Positions 7,984-16,806 of a DNA stretch of 64,000 bases are shown one piece after another. The notes under the pieces are model-generated. The model did no database searches. It worked only from the letters and a program-made list of their open reading frames with translations, and had not been told where the DNA came from. The translations under genes were made by a program, and so were the position numbers. Origin of the DNA: Bradyrhizobium sp. Arg816 (GTDB taxonomy: Bacteria; Pseudomonadota; Alphaproteobacteria; Rhizobiales; Xanthobacteraceae); the NCBI RefSeq assembly GCF_029989365.1, contig NZ_JAPRAQ010000001.1, forward strand, positions 434,001 through 498,000, given 5' to 3'. Positions within the stretch are counted from its first letter, which is position 1; each line of letters begins with the position of its first letter.

Positions 7984-9630
7984 TCACCAGTTCCTGAATT
8001 TCGACGGCGGCGCGTAGAGCCCGCCCGACCAGCGCACGAGATCCTTGATCGAGCGCGCCGCCAGCATGTTGCGATCCGCATCGAGCGGATTGATGCCGAT
8101 ATCTTCCGGCCGCCGGATCACGCCGCGCTCGCGCAGCTGCGCGACCATGCTGCGATCCCTCCCGCGACCGACATCGGTGTATCCGGCAACGCCGCGGATC
8201 GCCTGCTCGCGTTCTTGCGCCGTACGGCACAACAGGAGGTTCGCCACCCCCTCCTCGGTGACGATGTGCGTGACGTCGTCGCCGTAGATCATCACCGGCG
8301 CGAGCTCGAGGTTCAGCTTCTCGGCGAGCTCGATCGCATCGAGCTTCTCGACGAACAACGGGACGTTCTTGTCGCCGAAGGTTTCGCCAATCTGCACCAC
8401 CAGCTTGCGGCCCCGGCGCAACGGCGCCGGGCTGTCCGGATCGGCCTCCGCGCCGGCCTTCAGCCAGGGCTCGCTCGGATGCCTGCGCCCGCGCGCATCC
8501 GAGCCCATGTTGGGCGCGCCGCCGAACCCGGCGATGCGCGAGGCGGTGACGGTCGAGGAATTTCCCTGGAGATCGATCTGCAGCGTGGAGCCGATGAACA
8601 TGTCGCAGGCATAGAGCCCGGCGGTCTGGCAAAAGGCGCGGTTGGAACGCAGCGAGCCGTCGGGACCGGTGAAATAGACGTCGGATCGGGCCCGGATGTA
8701 GTCGTCCATGCCGACCTCCGAGCCGAACGAGTGGATCTGCCGGACCCAACCGGACTCGATCGCGGGAATGAGCGCGGGATGCGGATTCAAGGCGAAGTGG
8801 GTTGCGATCCTGCCCTTCAGGCCCAGCCTCTCGCCGAACGTCGGCAGCAGAAGCTCGATCGCGGCCGTGCTGAAGCCAATCCCGTGATTGATCCGCTGCA
8901 CGCCATAGGGCGCGTAGATGCCCTTGATCGCGAGCATCGCGGTCAGGATCTGCCCCTCGGTGATCGCCGCCGGATCGCGCGTGAACAGCGGCTCGACGAA
9001 GAACGGCTTGTCGGACTTGACGACGAAATGGACGCGGTCCGCCGGGATATCGACCCGCGGAACCGTCTCGACGATCTCGTTGACCTGGGCGATCACGACG
9101 CCGTCCTTGAACGCCGTTGCCTCCACCACGGTGGGCGTGTCCTCGGTGTTCGGACCGGTGTAGAGATTGCCGTCACGGTCGGCGCTGACGGCGGCGATCA
9201 GGGCGACGTGCGGGGTGAGATCGATGAAGTAGCGCGCGAACAGTTCGAGATAGGTGTGAACCGCGCCCAGCTCGATCTTGCCGCCGAACAGCATGCGCGC
9301 GATGCGCGCCGATTGCGGCCCGGAATAGGCATAGTCCAGCCGCTTCGCGACCCCGCGGTCGAACAGGTCCAGATGTTCGGGGAGAACGACGCCCGACTGC
9401 ACCATGTGCAGGTCGTTGACCTTGGACAGATCGACCGCCAGCAGCGCGCGGCTCAAGAGATCCGCCTGCTTCTGGTTGTCGCCTTCCAGGCAAACCCGGT
9501 CACCCGGCCGGATCACGGCCTCCAGCAGACGCGTAGCGTCCGACGCTTCCACGACCTTACCGTGGGCAAGTCCGGCACCGGCCGCAATGCGGGCATCGCG
9601 CGCGGCGCGGTTGTTCTGCCAGCTCGTCAT
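7984..9630 (-). CDS. mdcA: Malonate decarboxylase alpha subunit (acetyl-S-ACP:malonate ACP transferase)
   Basis: MdcA swaps acetyl for malonyl on the carrier protein. The protein has 548 residues from MTSWQNNRAARD, the normal length for the family. Two CoA-transferase-like halves are recognisable (GDRVCLEGDNQKQADLLSR near the N-terminus; RINHGIGFSTAAIELLLP mid-protein; GFGGAPNMGSDARGRRHPS; the GDDVTHIVTEEG segment). An AAAGGGG ribosome site lies just upstream. The ATG overlaps the stop of a 24-codon ORF (ATGA at 9627-9630), suggesting coupled translation. It is the first enzyme gene of the operon. Confidence 0.95.
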   Translation of the reverse strand: MTSWQNNRAARDARIAAGAGLAHGKVVEASDATRLLEAVIRPGDRVCLEGDNQKQADLLSRALLAVDLSKVNDLHMVQSGVVLPEHLDLFDRGVAKRLDYAYSGPQSARIARMLFGGKIELGAVHTYLELFARYFIDLTPHVALIAAVSADRDGNLYTGPNTEDTPTVVEATAFKDGVVIAQVNEIVETVPRVDIPADRVHFVVKSDKPFFVEPLFTRDPAAITEGQILTAMLAIKGIYAPYGVQRINHGIGFSTAAIELLLPTFGERLGLKGRIATHFALNPHPALIPAIESGWVRQIHSFGSEVGMDDYIRARSDVYFTGPDGSLRSNRAFCQTAGLYACDMFIGSTLQIDLQGNSSTVTASRIAGFGGAPNMGSDARGRRHPSEPWLKAGAEADPDSPAPLRRGRKLVVQIGETFGDKNVPLFVEKLDAIELAEKLNLELAPVMIYGDDVTHIVTEEGVANLLLCRTAQEREQAIRGVAGYTDVGRGRDRSMVAQLRERGVIRRPEDIGINPLDADRNMLAARSIKDLVRWSGGLYAPPSKFRNW

Positions 9631-9701
9631 GACCTTGGCCCCTTTGCGGCGTTGGCTCCGCTCCGATCCGGAACCATGCCGGTCGTCTCGATCATGCTCA
9701 T
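9627..9701 (-). CDS. 24-residue leader ORF coupled to mdcA
   Basis: An ATG at 9701 preceded by a good ribosome site (GGAG, about seven bases away) opens a 24-codon frame that begins MSMIETTGMVPDRS. Its TGA overlaps the mdcA start as ATGA. The site strength, the exact overlap and the position at the head of the operon suggest a translated leader or a coupling peptide. The product has no recognisable family, and chance cannot be excluded. Confidence 0.5.
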   Translation of the reverse strand: MSMIETTGMVPDRSGANAAKGPRS

Positions 9702-9727
9702 GGAATTCTCCAGAGGGCAGTCGGGCC

Positions 9728-9751
9728 GGCGGGAGTGCTGTCTCTCCCGCC
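9728..9751. repeat. GC-rich hairpin upstream of mdcA
   Basis: Perfect eight-base arms GGCGGGAG and CTCCCGCC flank an eight-base loop, between the hydrolase stop (9795) and the mdcA leader ORF (9701). No T-run follows on the minus strand, so it could be a weak terminator for the hydrolase gene or a regulatory hairpin in the mdc leader. Confidence 0.4.
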
Positions 9752-9794
9752 GTCCTTCCTTCCGCCGGCCGTGCGTCAGGACCGGCAAAACGCG

Positions 9795-10580
9795 TCAGCG
9801 GGTGGCCGGTTGATCGATGCTGCGAGCGGCACGGGTGATGATCTCCGCCACTTCCTTCGGATGCGACTCGTAGACCGAGTGGCTCGCGCCCGGGATCACG
9901 GTGGTGTGGCTCTTGGCGCGCTCGTAATACCAGCGCTCGAGGTCCGGATTGATGATCTGGTCGTTGCCGGCAACGATGCCCCAGCTCGGCTTGGTCTTCC
10001 ACGCAGCCGCCGTCAGCGGCGTGGTGAACACCTGCGTCGCGGCCAGAACCTGGGAGCGTGATTCGAACTCCGCCTGCTCGCGCGGCAGATCGGGCGCGAA
10101 TAGCTTGGGGAATTGCACGGGATCGAGATAGGTGAATTTGTCGGGCGTGACCTTGATGGCGCCTTCGGTCTTTCCAAGTACGCTCGGCGTCTTCTTGCCC
10201 AGCGCCCCTTCGTCCTCTCCGACGTCGGGCGCATGCGCGGCAACATAGACCAGACCGACCACATTGGGATGAACACCCGCCTCGGTGATGATCGAGCCGC
10301 CATAGCTGTGGCCGACCAGAAGCGTCGGGCCACCCTGGAGATCGAGCAGCCGCTTCGCCGCCGTGACATCATCGCCAAACGACGTCTCGGGCTCCTGCAG
10401 CATGCTGACGCGGAATCCTTCCTTGGTCAGGATCTCGTAGACCGGCTTCCAGCCGGACGCATCGACCCAGGCGCCGTGCACCAGGACGATGTTCTTCGGG
10501 GGTTCAGCGCGCGCCGGGGCGACGGTCGCGAACAGGGAGAGAGTGGCGGCGAAGGCGAGGCCAGCGTTGAGGTGTTTCAT
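9795..10580 (-). CDS. Secreted alpha/beta-hydrolase
   Basis: The start at 10580 gives 261 residues beginning with a clear Sec signal peptide (MKHLNAGLAFAATLSLFATVAPARA), so the enzyme should act in the periplasm or outside. The fold is shown by IVLVHGAWVDASGW (oxyanion region), the nucleophile elbow GHSYGG with Ser92, an Asp in VAGNDQIINP and a His in GASHSVYESHP, so the catalytic triad appears complete. Relatives are annotated as generic hydrolases or esterases; the substrate is unknown. It is 164 bases upstream of mdcA in the same direction and probably transcribed separately. Confidence 0.88.
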   Translation of the reverse strand: MKHLNAGLAFAATLSLFATVAPARAEPPKNIVLVHGAWVDASGWKPVYEILTKEGFRVSMLQEPETSFGDDVTAAKRLLDLQGGPTLLVGHSYGGSIITEAGVHPNVVGLVYVAAHAPDVGEDEGALGKKTPSVLGKTEGAIKVTPDKFTYLDPVQFPKLFAPDLPREQAEFESRSQVLAATQVFTTPLTAAAWKTKPSWGIVAGNDQIINPDLERWYYERAKSHTTVIPGASHSVYESHPKEVAEIITRAARSIDQPATR

Positions 10581-10886
10581 GTCGGGATCACTCCGGGGTT
10601 GGAATGGTGCGACAGTAGTGTCGACGCCTGCCGGCGTATTTCGGCAAACAACGGCCCTTGCCACTTCGCACGTCGGGACATGCCGATCGAGACAACGGCT
10701 CCTCGTGCATCCTCGGGACGCTGCCTAGCTAAGGCGCCCACTTCAAAACGCAGCGCATATGTCAGGCGTACAGACCTCTCGTTACTGTGAACGGTCGGCG
10801 TTCGAACACGAAAGACGAACGATCGACTTTGTCATTCAAGAGGTCGAATCTGACGCTGTTTGAACTCCATGCATGGGATCGGACAC
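10581..10886. other. Divergent intergenic region without a gene
   Basis: This 306-base stretch separates the start of the secreted hydrolase (minus) from the small secreted protein (plus) and must hold both promoters. I see no convincing coding frame, terminator or strong operator repeat in it. Confidence 0.5.
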
Positions 10887-11228
10887 ATGACATCCACGGC
10901 AAATTTCCAGATCGCGCTTCTCATCCTGTTGTGCGCAGCTTCGCCCGCGCGTGCAGGCACTTGTGCAGACGACATCGCGCAGACCCAGATCCAGCTGGAT
11001 CAAGCGATAGAAAAAGACGCGGGCGCCCACGGCTGGCAGCGGGAGAGCCTCAGCGCGCTGCGCAGTCATCAACCGACGCCTCGCTCGATTGCAGAGGCAG
11101 AGGGCGGCCGCGGAGCGGTTTTCACGGATGCGCTGGACTCGCTTGATCGCGCGCGGACCGCTGATCAAAACGGCGACACAGGCACATGCAGCCGCGAACT
11201 CGCGCATGTGCGGGACATTCTGAAATAG
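10887..11228 (+). CDS. Small secreted hypothetical protein
   Basis: From ATG 10887 the product has 113 residues with a short Sec-type leader (MTSTANFQIALLILLCAASPARA) and a hydrophilic, probably helical mature part starting GTCADDIAQTQIQLDQAIEK. Two cysteines, one near the mature N-terminus and one in TGTCSRELAHVRDILK near the C-terminus, could form a disulphide in the periplasm. An in-frame ATG at 10860 would lengthen the leader. No family is recognised. It is followed by 210 bases before the next gene. Confidence 0.7.
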   Translation: MTSTANFQIALLILLCAASPARAGTCADDIAQTQIQLDQAIEKDAGAHGWQRESLSALRSHQPTPRSIAEAEGGRGAVFTDALDSLDRARTADQNGDTGTCSRELAHVRDILK

Positions 11229-11438
11229 CGAAAAAGAAGACCGAAGCCAAAGCCGGCCAATGGCGCCGTTATCGGCGAGGCAACGCGGCGATGCGGCCGA
11301 ACGAAGACGAATGCCCGCTCACGGCACGTCGAATGCCCGTTGTCGTCGTGCTGCCGGGGAGCGGGACGTGCATTCTGGAAATACCCCGCAGCTCCGCACC
11401 TTTCTAGTGCTCGACAGCATTCAGCCGGAGCTTCTTCC

Positions 11439-11978
11439 ATGCGAGAGCAGCACTCATCGAACGACGTCGGCTCGGGAAGATCCGGCTCGCGCCGGTTCGC
11501 CCTGATGCAGCCGGCCGTGGCACTCACGGCCGGCATGCTTTGGCTCGTCCCGGCAGCGACAATCGCTCAAACGACCATGCCGGGAACGCAGCCTTCCACC
11601 GGCATGCTGGCGACGTCGCCGCTCAATCCGCAATCCACGCGGCCCGTCGGCGTTCCGCTGGGATCGACCGAGATCGCGACGCCCGGCATTTCGCCGCTTA
11701 ATCCGGCGCAAAGCACGGCGGGTTGTGCCGGATCCGGCAATACCGCCTCGTCCGGAGCCTTGTTCGACGGCGGCGGACTGTCCGGAGGCTCATCCGTCAC
11801 CTGCAACGGCAGCATCACGGCGGCGTCGCCCCTGCCGTCGGCATCGACGGTCGGACGCGTCGGGGTTCCGCTCGGAGCCACCGAGCTCGGCGGCGCCGGA
11901 CTCAGTCCGTCCGTCCCGGTGCAGGGCCCTGCCGCAACGGGCAGCACGCCTTCGATCGGCGGCTCAAGCAATCCCTGA
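11439..11978 (+). CDS. Low-complexity secreted protein encoded at the head of an RND efflux operon
   Basis: This protein of 179 residues has a signal peptide ending near TIAQ, then a Gly/Ser/Thr/Pro/Ala-rich chain. An internal repeat is visible: VGVPLGSTEIATPGISP and later VGVPLGATELGGAGLSP. Two cysteines flank a glycine/serine-rich spacer. A CGGAG ribosome site lies upstream. The adaptor gene begins only 16 bases after its stop, so they should be cotranscribed. A protein of the same style, sharing the TSPLN motif, sits next to the other RND operon (50532-51233). Function is unknown; the location suggests an envelope role linked to the pump. Confidence 0.72.
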   Translation: MREQHSSNDVGSGRSGSRRFALMQPAVALTAGMLWLVPAATIAQTTMPGTQPSTGMLATSPLNPQSTRPVGVPLGSTEIATPGISPLNPAQSTAGCAGSGNTASSGALFDGGGLSGGSSVTCNGSITAASPLPSASTVGRVGVPLGATELGGAGLSPSVPVQGPAATGSTPSIGGSSNP

Positions 11979-11994
11979 CATCCAGGACGCTCTC

Positions 11995-13167
11995 ATGAAA
12001 CGAAATCCCGCCATCGCGCTTGTCGCTCTCGCCGCGATCCTCGTCGGAGCCGGCCTCTGGTTCTTCGCCGCGGACCGGAAGCCGGTCGTCGCCACCGCGC
12101 CAGTGCCCGCGGCCGTACCGGTGGTCACCGCCGCGGTCACCGGCAGGGACGTTCCGATCTATCTGCGCGGCATCGGCACCGTGATCGCCTACAACACCGA
12201 TGTCGTGCGCAGCCAGATTCAGGGACAGATCGTCAAGATCGCCTTCACCGAGGGACAGACCGTCAAGGCCGGAGATCTGCTCGCCCAGATCGACCCGCGT
12301 CCCTACGAGGCCCAGATCGAGCAGCTGACGGCCAATCGCGATCGAGATCAGGCCCAGCTCGCCAATGCCGAAGCCAATCTCTCCCGCTACGATAAACTCG
12401 GCGACAAGGGCTATGCGACCCCGCAGCTGATCGACACGCAGACCGCGCAGGTGGCCCAGCTCAAGGCCGCCGTGAAAGCGGACCAGGCGCAGATCGACGA
12501 GGCCAACGTCCAGCTCAGCTATACGCGCCTGACATCGGCCATTCCCGGCATCACCGGCGTCCGCCAGATCGACGTCGGCAACGTGATTCATCCGACCGAC
12601 GCCAACGGTCTCGTCGTCGTCACCCAGATCGAGCCGATTTCGCTGCTGTTCACCCTTCCGCAGACGGATCTGCCCGTGATCCAGGAACACACTGCAAAGG
12701 GCCAGTTGAAAGTCATCGCCTACAGCCAGGACAACAAGATCAAGCTCGGCGAAGGCACGCTGCTGCTCGTCAACAACGAGATCGCAGGAACGACCGGCAC
12801 CGTCCAGCTCAAGGCCACATTCGCCAATCACGAGCACCGGCTGTGGCCGGGACAGTTGGTGAATGCCCGGCTGCTGCTGAAGATTGAGAAGGATGCGCTG
12901 ACGGTCGCCGGCTCCGCAGTCCAGCAGGGCCCGAACGGAAGCTATGTCTATGTCGTCGCCCCCAACCAGACCGCTTCCTTGCGTTCCGTTCACGTCGCAC
13001 AGATCAGCGATGGGCAGGCCCTGATCGACCAGGGACTGAAATCAGGTGAGACCGTCGTCGTCGACGGTCAGTATCGGCTGACGGAAGGAAGCCAGGTTCG
13101 GGAGCTGCACGGCAAGGCCGCGCGCGAAGCCGACCTGCAAAGCTCCGTGCAGGACGCGCTCCCATGA
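11995..13167 (+). CDS. MdtA-like RND periplasmic adaptor
   Basis: This membrane-fusion protein (390 residues) should join the inner-membrane pump encoded next to it to an outer-membrane channel. The N-terminus has one membrane segment (IALVALAAILVGAGLWFFAA). Then come the lipoyl half-motif GQIVKIAFTEGQTVKAGDLLAQIDPRPY, a coiled-coil hairpin (AQLANAEANLSRYDKLGDKG to AQIDEANVQLSYTRL) and the beta-barrel/membrane-proximal part (RLWPGQLVNARLLL). The start at 11995 follows a CCAGGA ribosome site. The stop overlaps the pump start as ATGA (13164-13167). No outer-membrane factor is encoded nearby. Confidence 0.93.
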   Translation: MKRNPAIALVALAAILVGAGLWFFAADRKPVVATAPVPAAVPVVTAAVTGRDVPIYLRGIGTVIAYNTDVVRSQIQGQIVKIAFTEGQTVKAGDLLAQIDPRPYEAQIEQLTANRDRDQAQLANAEANLSRYDKLGDKGYATPQLIDTQTAQVAQLKAAVKADQAQIDEANVQLSYTRLTSAIPGITGVRQIDVGNVIHPTDANGLVVVTQIEPISLLFTLPQTDLPVIQEHTAKGQLKVIAYSQDNKIKLGEGTLLLVNNEIAGTTGTVQLKATFANHEHRLWPGQLVNARLLLKIEKDALTVAGSAVQQGPNGSYVYVVAPNQTASLRSVHVAQISDGQALIDQGLKSGETVVVDGQYRLTEGSQVRELHGKAAREADLQSSVQDALP

Positions 13168-16100
13168 ACCTGTCCGCGCTCTTCATCCAGCGGCCGATTG
13201 CAACCGCTCTGCTGATGGCGGGCCTGCTGCTGTGCGGCCTCGCGGCCTATCCCCTGTTGCCGGTGGGCGCGCTGCCGAACGTCAATTACCCGACGATCCA
13301 GATCTCGGCGCAACTGCCCGGCGCCGACCCGGGGACCATCGCCTCGTCGGTCGCCACGCCGCTCGAACAGCAGCTCAGCCAGATCCCCGGCGTCACGCAG
13401 CTCACCTCGTCCAGCGCACTCGGCGTCGCCCAGCTCACGGTGCAGTTCGAGCTGTCGCGCACGGTGGACAGCGCGGCGGTCGACGTGCTCTCCGCGATCA
13501 ATGCCGCGAGCCCGTTCCTGCCGCAGAACATCCCCTACCCGCCGACGATCAGGAAGGTGAATCCGGCGGAAACGCCAATCATGCTGATCGCGCTGACGTC
13601 GGACTCGCTACCGACGACCACGGTGGATGCCTACGCGGAAAACATCCTGCTGCCCAAGATTTCCCAAGTGCCAGGCGTGGGCCTGGTCGGGATCGGCGGC
13701 CAGCAGAAGCCCGCGATCCGCATCCGCGTCAATCCGCAGGCGCTGGCCGCCCGCAGCATCGGCCTCGAAGACGTCCGCACCGTGATCGCCGGCGCCAATG
13801 TCGACCTGCCCAAGGGCACGCTCAACAGCCCGCGCGTCACTTATACGCTGAATACCAACGACCAGTTGCTGAAGCCCGCCGCCTATGAAAACCTCATCAT
13901 CGCCTATCGCAACGGCTCGCCGGTGCGGCTGCGCGACATCGGTTCGGCGATCGAGGCGCCCGAAAACGACCTGCTGGCCGGCTGGTACGGCAAGGACCCC
14001 GCCATCATCCTGGCCGTCCAGCGCATCCCCGGCGCCAACGTCATCGAAACCGTCGATCGCATCAAGAAACTGCTGCCGCAGCTGCAGGCCTCCGTTCCGC
14101 CGGCGATCAAGGTGACGATCGCCGCCGACCGCACCGCCACGATTCGAGCCGCGGTTTCCGATGTGCAATTCACGCTGATGTTGACCGTTGCCTTGGTGGT
14201 GATGGTCATATTCGTGTTCCTGAGGAATTTCTGGGCCACCGTCATCCCGGCGATCACTGTTCCCCTGGCGCTGATCGGCACCTTCGCGATCCTCTATGTG
14301 CTCGGCTACAGCCTCGACAACCTCTCGCTGATGGCGCTGTCGATCGCGGTCGGGTTCGTGGTCGACGACGCGGTGGTGGTGATCGAGAACATCGTGCGCC
14401 ATCTCGAGCAGGGCATGACCCCGATGGAGGCCGCGCTCAAGGGCTCCAGCGAGATCGGCTTCACCATCGTCTCCATCACCCTGTCCCTGATCGCCGTTTT
14501 CATTCCGCTGTTCCTGATGGGCGGCTATGTCGGAAAGCTTTTCCAGGAATTCGCGGTCACGATCACCGCCTCGCTGCTGCTGTCGCTGGTGATTTCGCTC
14601 ACCCTGACGCCGATGATGTGCGCGCGGCTCCTCAAGGACGACTCGCGGAAAAAGCACGGCCGGCTCTATCTCCTGTTCGAGCGCGGCTTCGACGGCCTGC
14701 TTGCGCTGTACGCGCGCGGCCTGCGCGTCGTGCTGCGCCATCGCTTCGTGACGCTGCTCGTGATGCTCTCGACCATCGCGCTGACCGGCTATCTCTATGT
14801 GATCATCCCGAAAGGCTTCTTCCCGCAACAGGATACCGGACAGATCATCGGCATCACCGAGGCTGCCCAGGATATCTCCTTCCCCGCCATGTCCGAACGA
14901 CAGCAGGCGGTCGTCGACGTGCTGTCGAAGGATCCGGCGATCCAATCGGTGGCCAGCTATATCGGTCCAGGCGGGCCGACCGCGACCCTCAACCAGGGAC
15001 GCATCTTCATCGTCCTGAAGCCGAAGCCCGAACGCAAGGCAAGCGCCGACCAGGTGATCGCTCGGCTGGAACCCCCGCTCGCCCACATCCAGGGCATCAA
15101 GCTTTACATGCAGTCGGCCCAGGACATCACGATCGGCGCACGCCTGTCGAAGACGCAGTATCAGTTCACGCTGACGGACGCCGATTCCAACGAACTCAAC
15201 CACTGGTCGGCGCTCTTCCTGGAGAAGTTCCGCGCGCTCGACCTCATCACCGACGTCGCAAGCGACCAGGCCAATGCCGGCCCGAGGCTGCAGGTCACCG
15301 TCAATCGCGAAGTCGCCTCGAGCTTCGGCATCCTGCCCACGACGATCGACAACACCCTCGACGATGCCTTCGGCCAGCGCATCATCTCCACCATGTTCAC
15401 CTCGCTGAACCAGTACCACGTGGTCATGGAGGTCGATCCAGCCTTCCAATATGGGCCCGACGCGCTCAAGGACATCTATCTCAACTCGGCGACCGGCCAG
15501 CAGGTCCCCCTGAGCACGCTGGTCCACAGCGTCATCATGCCGGCGCCGATTCTGATCAATCACCAGGGCCTGTTTCCCTCCGTCACGATCTCGTTCAACC
15601 TGCGGCCCGGCGTCGCGCTTGGCGACGCGGTAACGGCGATCCAGAAGATCGAGAAGGACACCGGCAAGCCCGCCTCGCTGTCGACCTCGTTCCAGGGCAA
15701 CGCGCAAGCCTTCGAGTCTTCCCTGTCCGGCACGCCGTTGCTGATCGGGGTGGCGCTGATCGTGATCTACATCATCCTCGGCGTCCTCTATGAGAGCCTG
15801 ATCCATCCGATCACGATCCTGTCGACGCTGCCTTCCGCCGGCATCGGCGCGCTGCTGCTGCTGCTGGCAGTCCACATGGATCTCAGCGTCATCGCCATCA
15901 TCGGCATCATCCTGCTGATCGGCATCGTCAAGAAGAATGGCATCATGCTGGTCGACTTCGCTCTCGAGGTGGAGCGCAAGCACGGGCTGAGCCCTGAGGA
16001 AGCGATCTACCAGGCCTGCACGCTCCGCTTCCGACCGATCCTGATGACGACCATGGCCGCGCTGCTCGGCGGTGTGCCTCTGATGCTCGGAAACGGCACC

Positions 16101-16304
16101 GGCGCCGAACTGCGCCAGCCGCTCGGCTACACGATCGTCGGCGGCTTGATGCTCTCGCAGATCCTGACACTCTACACCACGCCCGTCGTCTATCTCTATC
16201 TCGACCGGCTCGGCAATTGGCTGACCGGGCGCAAGCCCCGAGCGGCCGCGACCCCCACTCCATCCACGACCGAGGCAGATACGTTGAGCCATGAATCCGC
16301 TTGA
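13164..16304 (+). CDS. RND multidrug efflux permease, MdtB/MdtC-like
   Basis: This 1046-residue proton-driven inner-membrane transporter has the usual twelve-helix, two-half layout with large periplasmic loops. Family features include the N-terminal FIQRPIATALLMAGLLL, the GVGLVGIGGQQKPAIRIRV porter segment, the TM4 acidic pair in VGFVVDDAVVVIEN (about residues 401-402) needed for proton relay, and IPLFLMGGYVGKLFQEFA. In enterobacteria MdtB and MdtC form a heteromer; here only one permease gene is present, so a homotrimer is expected. The adaptor overlaps it upstream and the thioesterase overlaps its last 14 bases. Substrates cannot be read from the sequence. Confidence 0.95.
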   Translation: MNLSALFIQRPIATALLMAGLLLCGLAAYPLLPVGALPNVNYPTIQISAQLPGADPGTIASSVATPLEQQLSQIPGVTQLTSSSALGVAQLTVQFELSRTVDSAAVDVLSAINAASPFLPQNIPYPPTIRKVNPAETPIMLIALTSDSLPTTTVDAYAENILLPKISQVPGVGLVGIGGQQKPAIRIRVNPQALAARSIGLEDVRTVIAGANVDLPKGTLNSPRVTYTLNTNDQLLKPAAYENLIIAYRNGSPVRLRDIGSAIEAPENDLLAGWYGKDPAIILAVQRIPGANVIETVDRIKKLLPQLQASVPPAIKVTIAADRTATIRAAVSDVQFTLMLTVALVVMVIFVFLRNFWATVIPAITVPLALIGTFAILYVLGYSLDNLSLMALSIAVGFVVDDAVVVIENIVRHLEQGMTPMEAALKGSSEIGFTIVSITLSLIAVFIPLFLMGGYVGKLFQEFAVTITASLLLSLVISLTLTPMMCARLLKDDSRKKHGRLYLLFERGFDGLLALYARGLRVVLRHRFVTLLVMLSTIALTGYLYVIIPKGFFPQQDTGQIIGITEAAQDISFPAMSERQQAVVDVLSKDPAIQSVASYIGPGGPTATLNQGRIFIVLKPKPERKASADQVIARLEPPLAHIQGIKLYMQSAQDITIGARLSKTQYQFTLTDADSNELNHWSALFLEKFRALDLITDVASDQANAGPRLQVTVNREVASSFGILPTTIDNTLDDAFGQRIISTMFTSLNQYHVVMEVDPAFQYGPDALKDIYLNSATGQQVPLSTLVHSVIMPAPILINHQGLFPSVTISFNLRPGVALGDAVTAIQKIEKDTGKPASLSTSFQGNAQAFESSLSGTPLLIGVALIVIYIILGVLYESLIHPITILSTLPSAGIGALLLLLAVHMDLSVIAIIGIILLIGIVKKNGIMLVDFALEVERKHGLSPEEAIYQACTLRFRPILMTTMAALLGGVPLMLGNGTGAELRQPLGYTIVGGLMLSQILTLYTTPVVYLYLDRLGNWLTGRKPRAAATPTPSTTEADTLSHESA

Positions 16305-16707
16305 GAAGTTGACCGCCGGCATGACGGCAGAGAAGCTGGTGACGGTCACGGCGGAGATGACGGTCGGCCACGTGGTCCCGGGAATGCCTGAAGTCTACGG
16401 CACGCCGATGATGATCCTGCACATGGAGATGGCGGCGGGATCGGCGATCCAGCCGTCCCTGCCGGCCGGCTATGTCAGCGTCGGGATGATGGTCGACGTC
16501 CGTCATCTGGCGGCGACGCCGGTCGGCCGCACCGTGCGCGCGGTCGCACGGGTCGTCGCCGTCGAAGCCAGGAGCGTCTTCTTCGCAGTCGAGGCCTGGG
16601 ACGGCGGCCGCAAGATCGGCGGCGGGACCCATCGTCGCGGCGTTGTCGATGTCGCCGAGTTCGAAAGGCGATTCGGCGTGACGAGGCCCACCGCGGCGCT
16701 GGTCTGA
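16291..16707 (+). CDS. FlK-like (fluoroacetyl-CoA thioesterase family) hotdog thioesterase
   Basis: A hotdog-fold protein of 138 residues. The catalytic set known from FlK of Streptomyces cattleya (Thr42, Glu50, His76) lines up exactly in spacing with Thr38 (EVYGTPMM), Glu46 (LHMEMAAG) and His72 (VDVRHLAATPVG). The family hydrolyses acyl-CoAs or protects CoA; true fluoroacetyl specificity cannot be assumed. Its ATG lies 14 bases inside the end of the RND gene, so it is translated with the pump. This genomic pairing suggests removal of a toxic acyl species both by hydrolysis and by export, which is inference. Confidence 0.87.
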   Translation: MNPLEKLTAGMTAEKLVTVTAEMTVGHVVPGMPEVYGTPMMILHMEMAAGSAIQPSLPAGYVSVGMMVDVRHLAATPVGRTVRAVARVVAVEARSVFFAVEAWDGGRKIGGGTHRRGVVDVAEFERRFGVTRPTAALV

Positions 16708-16806
16708 AACCAAAAGCACCGAGCCCGATCTCGGCGTCGTGCGTTTTGGCAAAGCGGTTGCGAAAACGCAAAAGACCGTTCACCGGCGGCGCGGTAGACC
16801 TATCGC

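Noticed and set aside
7609..9813. Long plus-strand frame across mdcA and mdcC
   Set aside because: Shadow of strongly supported malonate decarboxylase genes; no ribosome site or motif.
13608..16349. Very long open frame on the minus strand, antisense to the MdtB-like pump gene
   Set aside because: High-GC DNA leaves few stops in this frame. The product is a charged Arg/Asp/His-rich chain without any family motif, while the plus strand encodes a clear RND protein.
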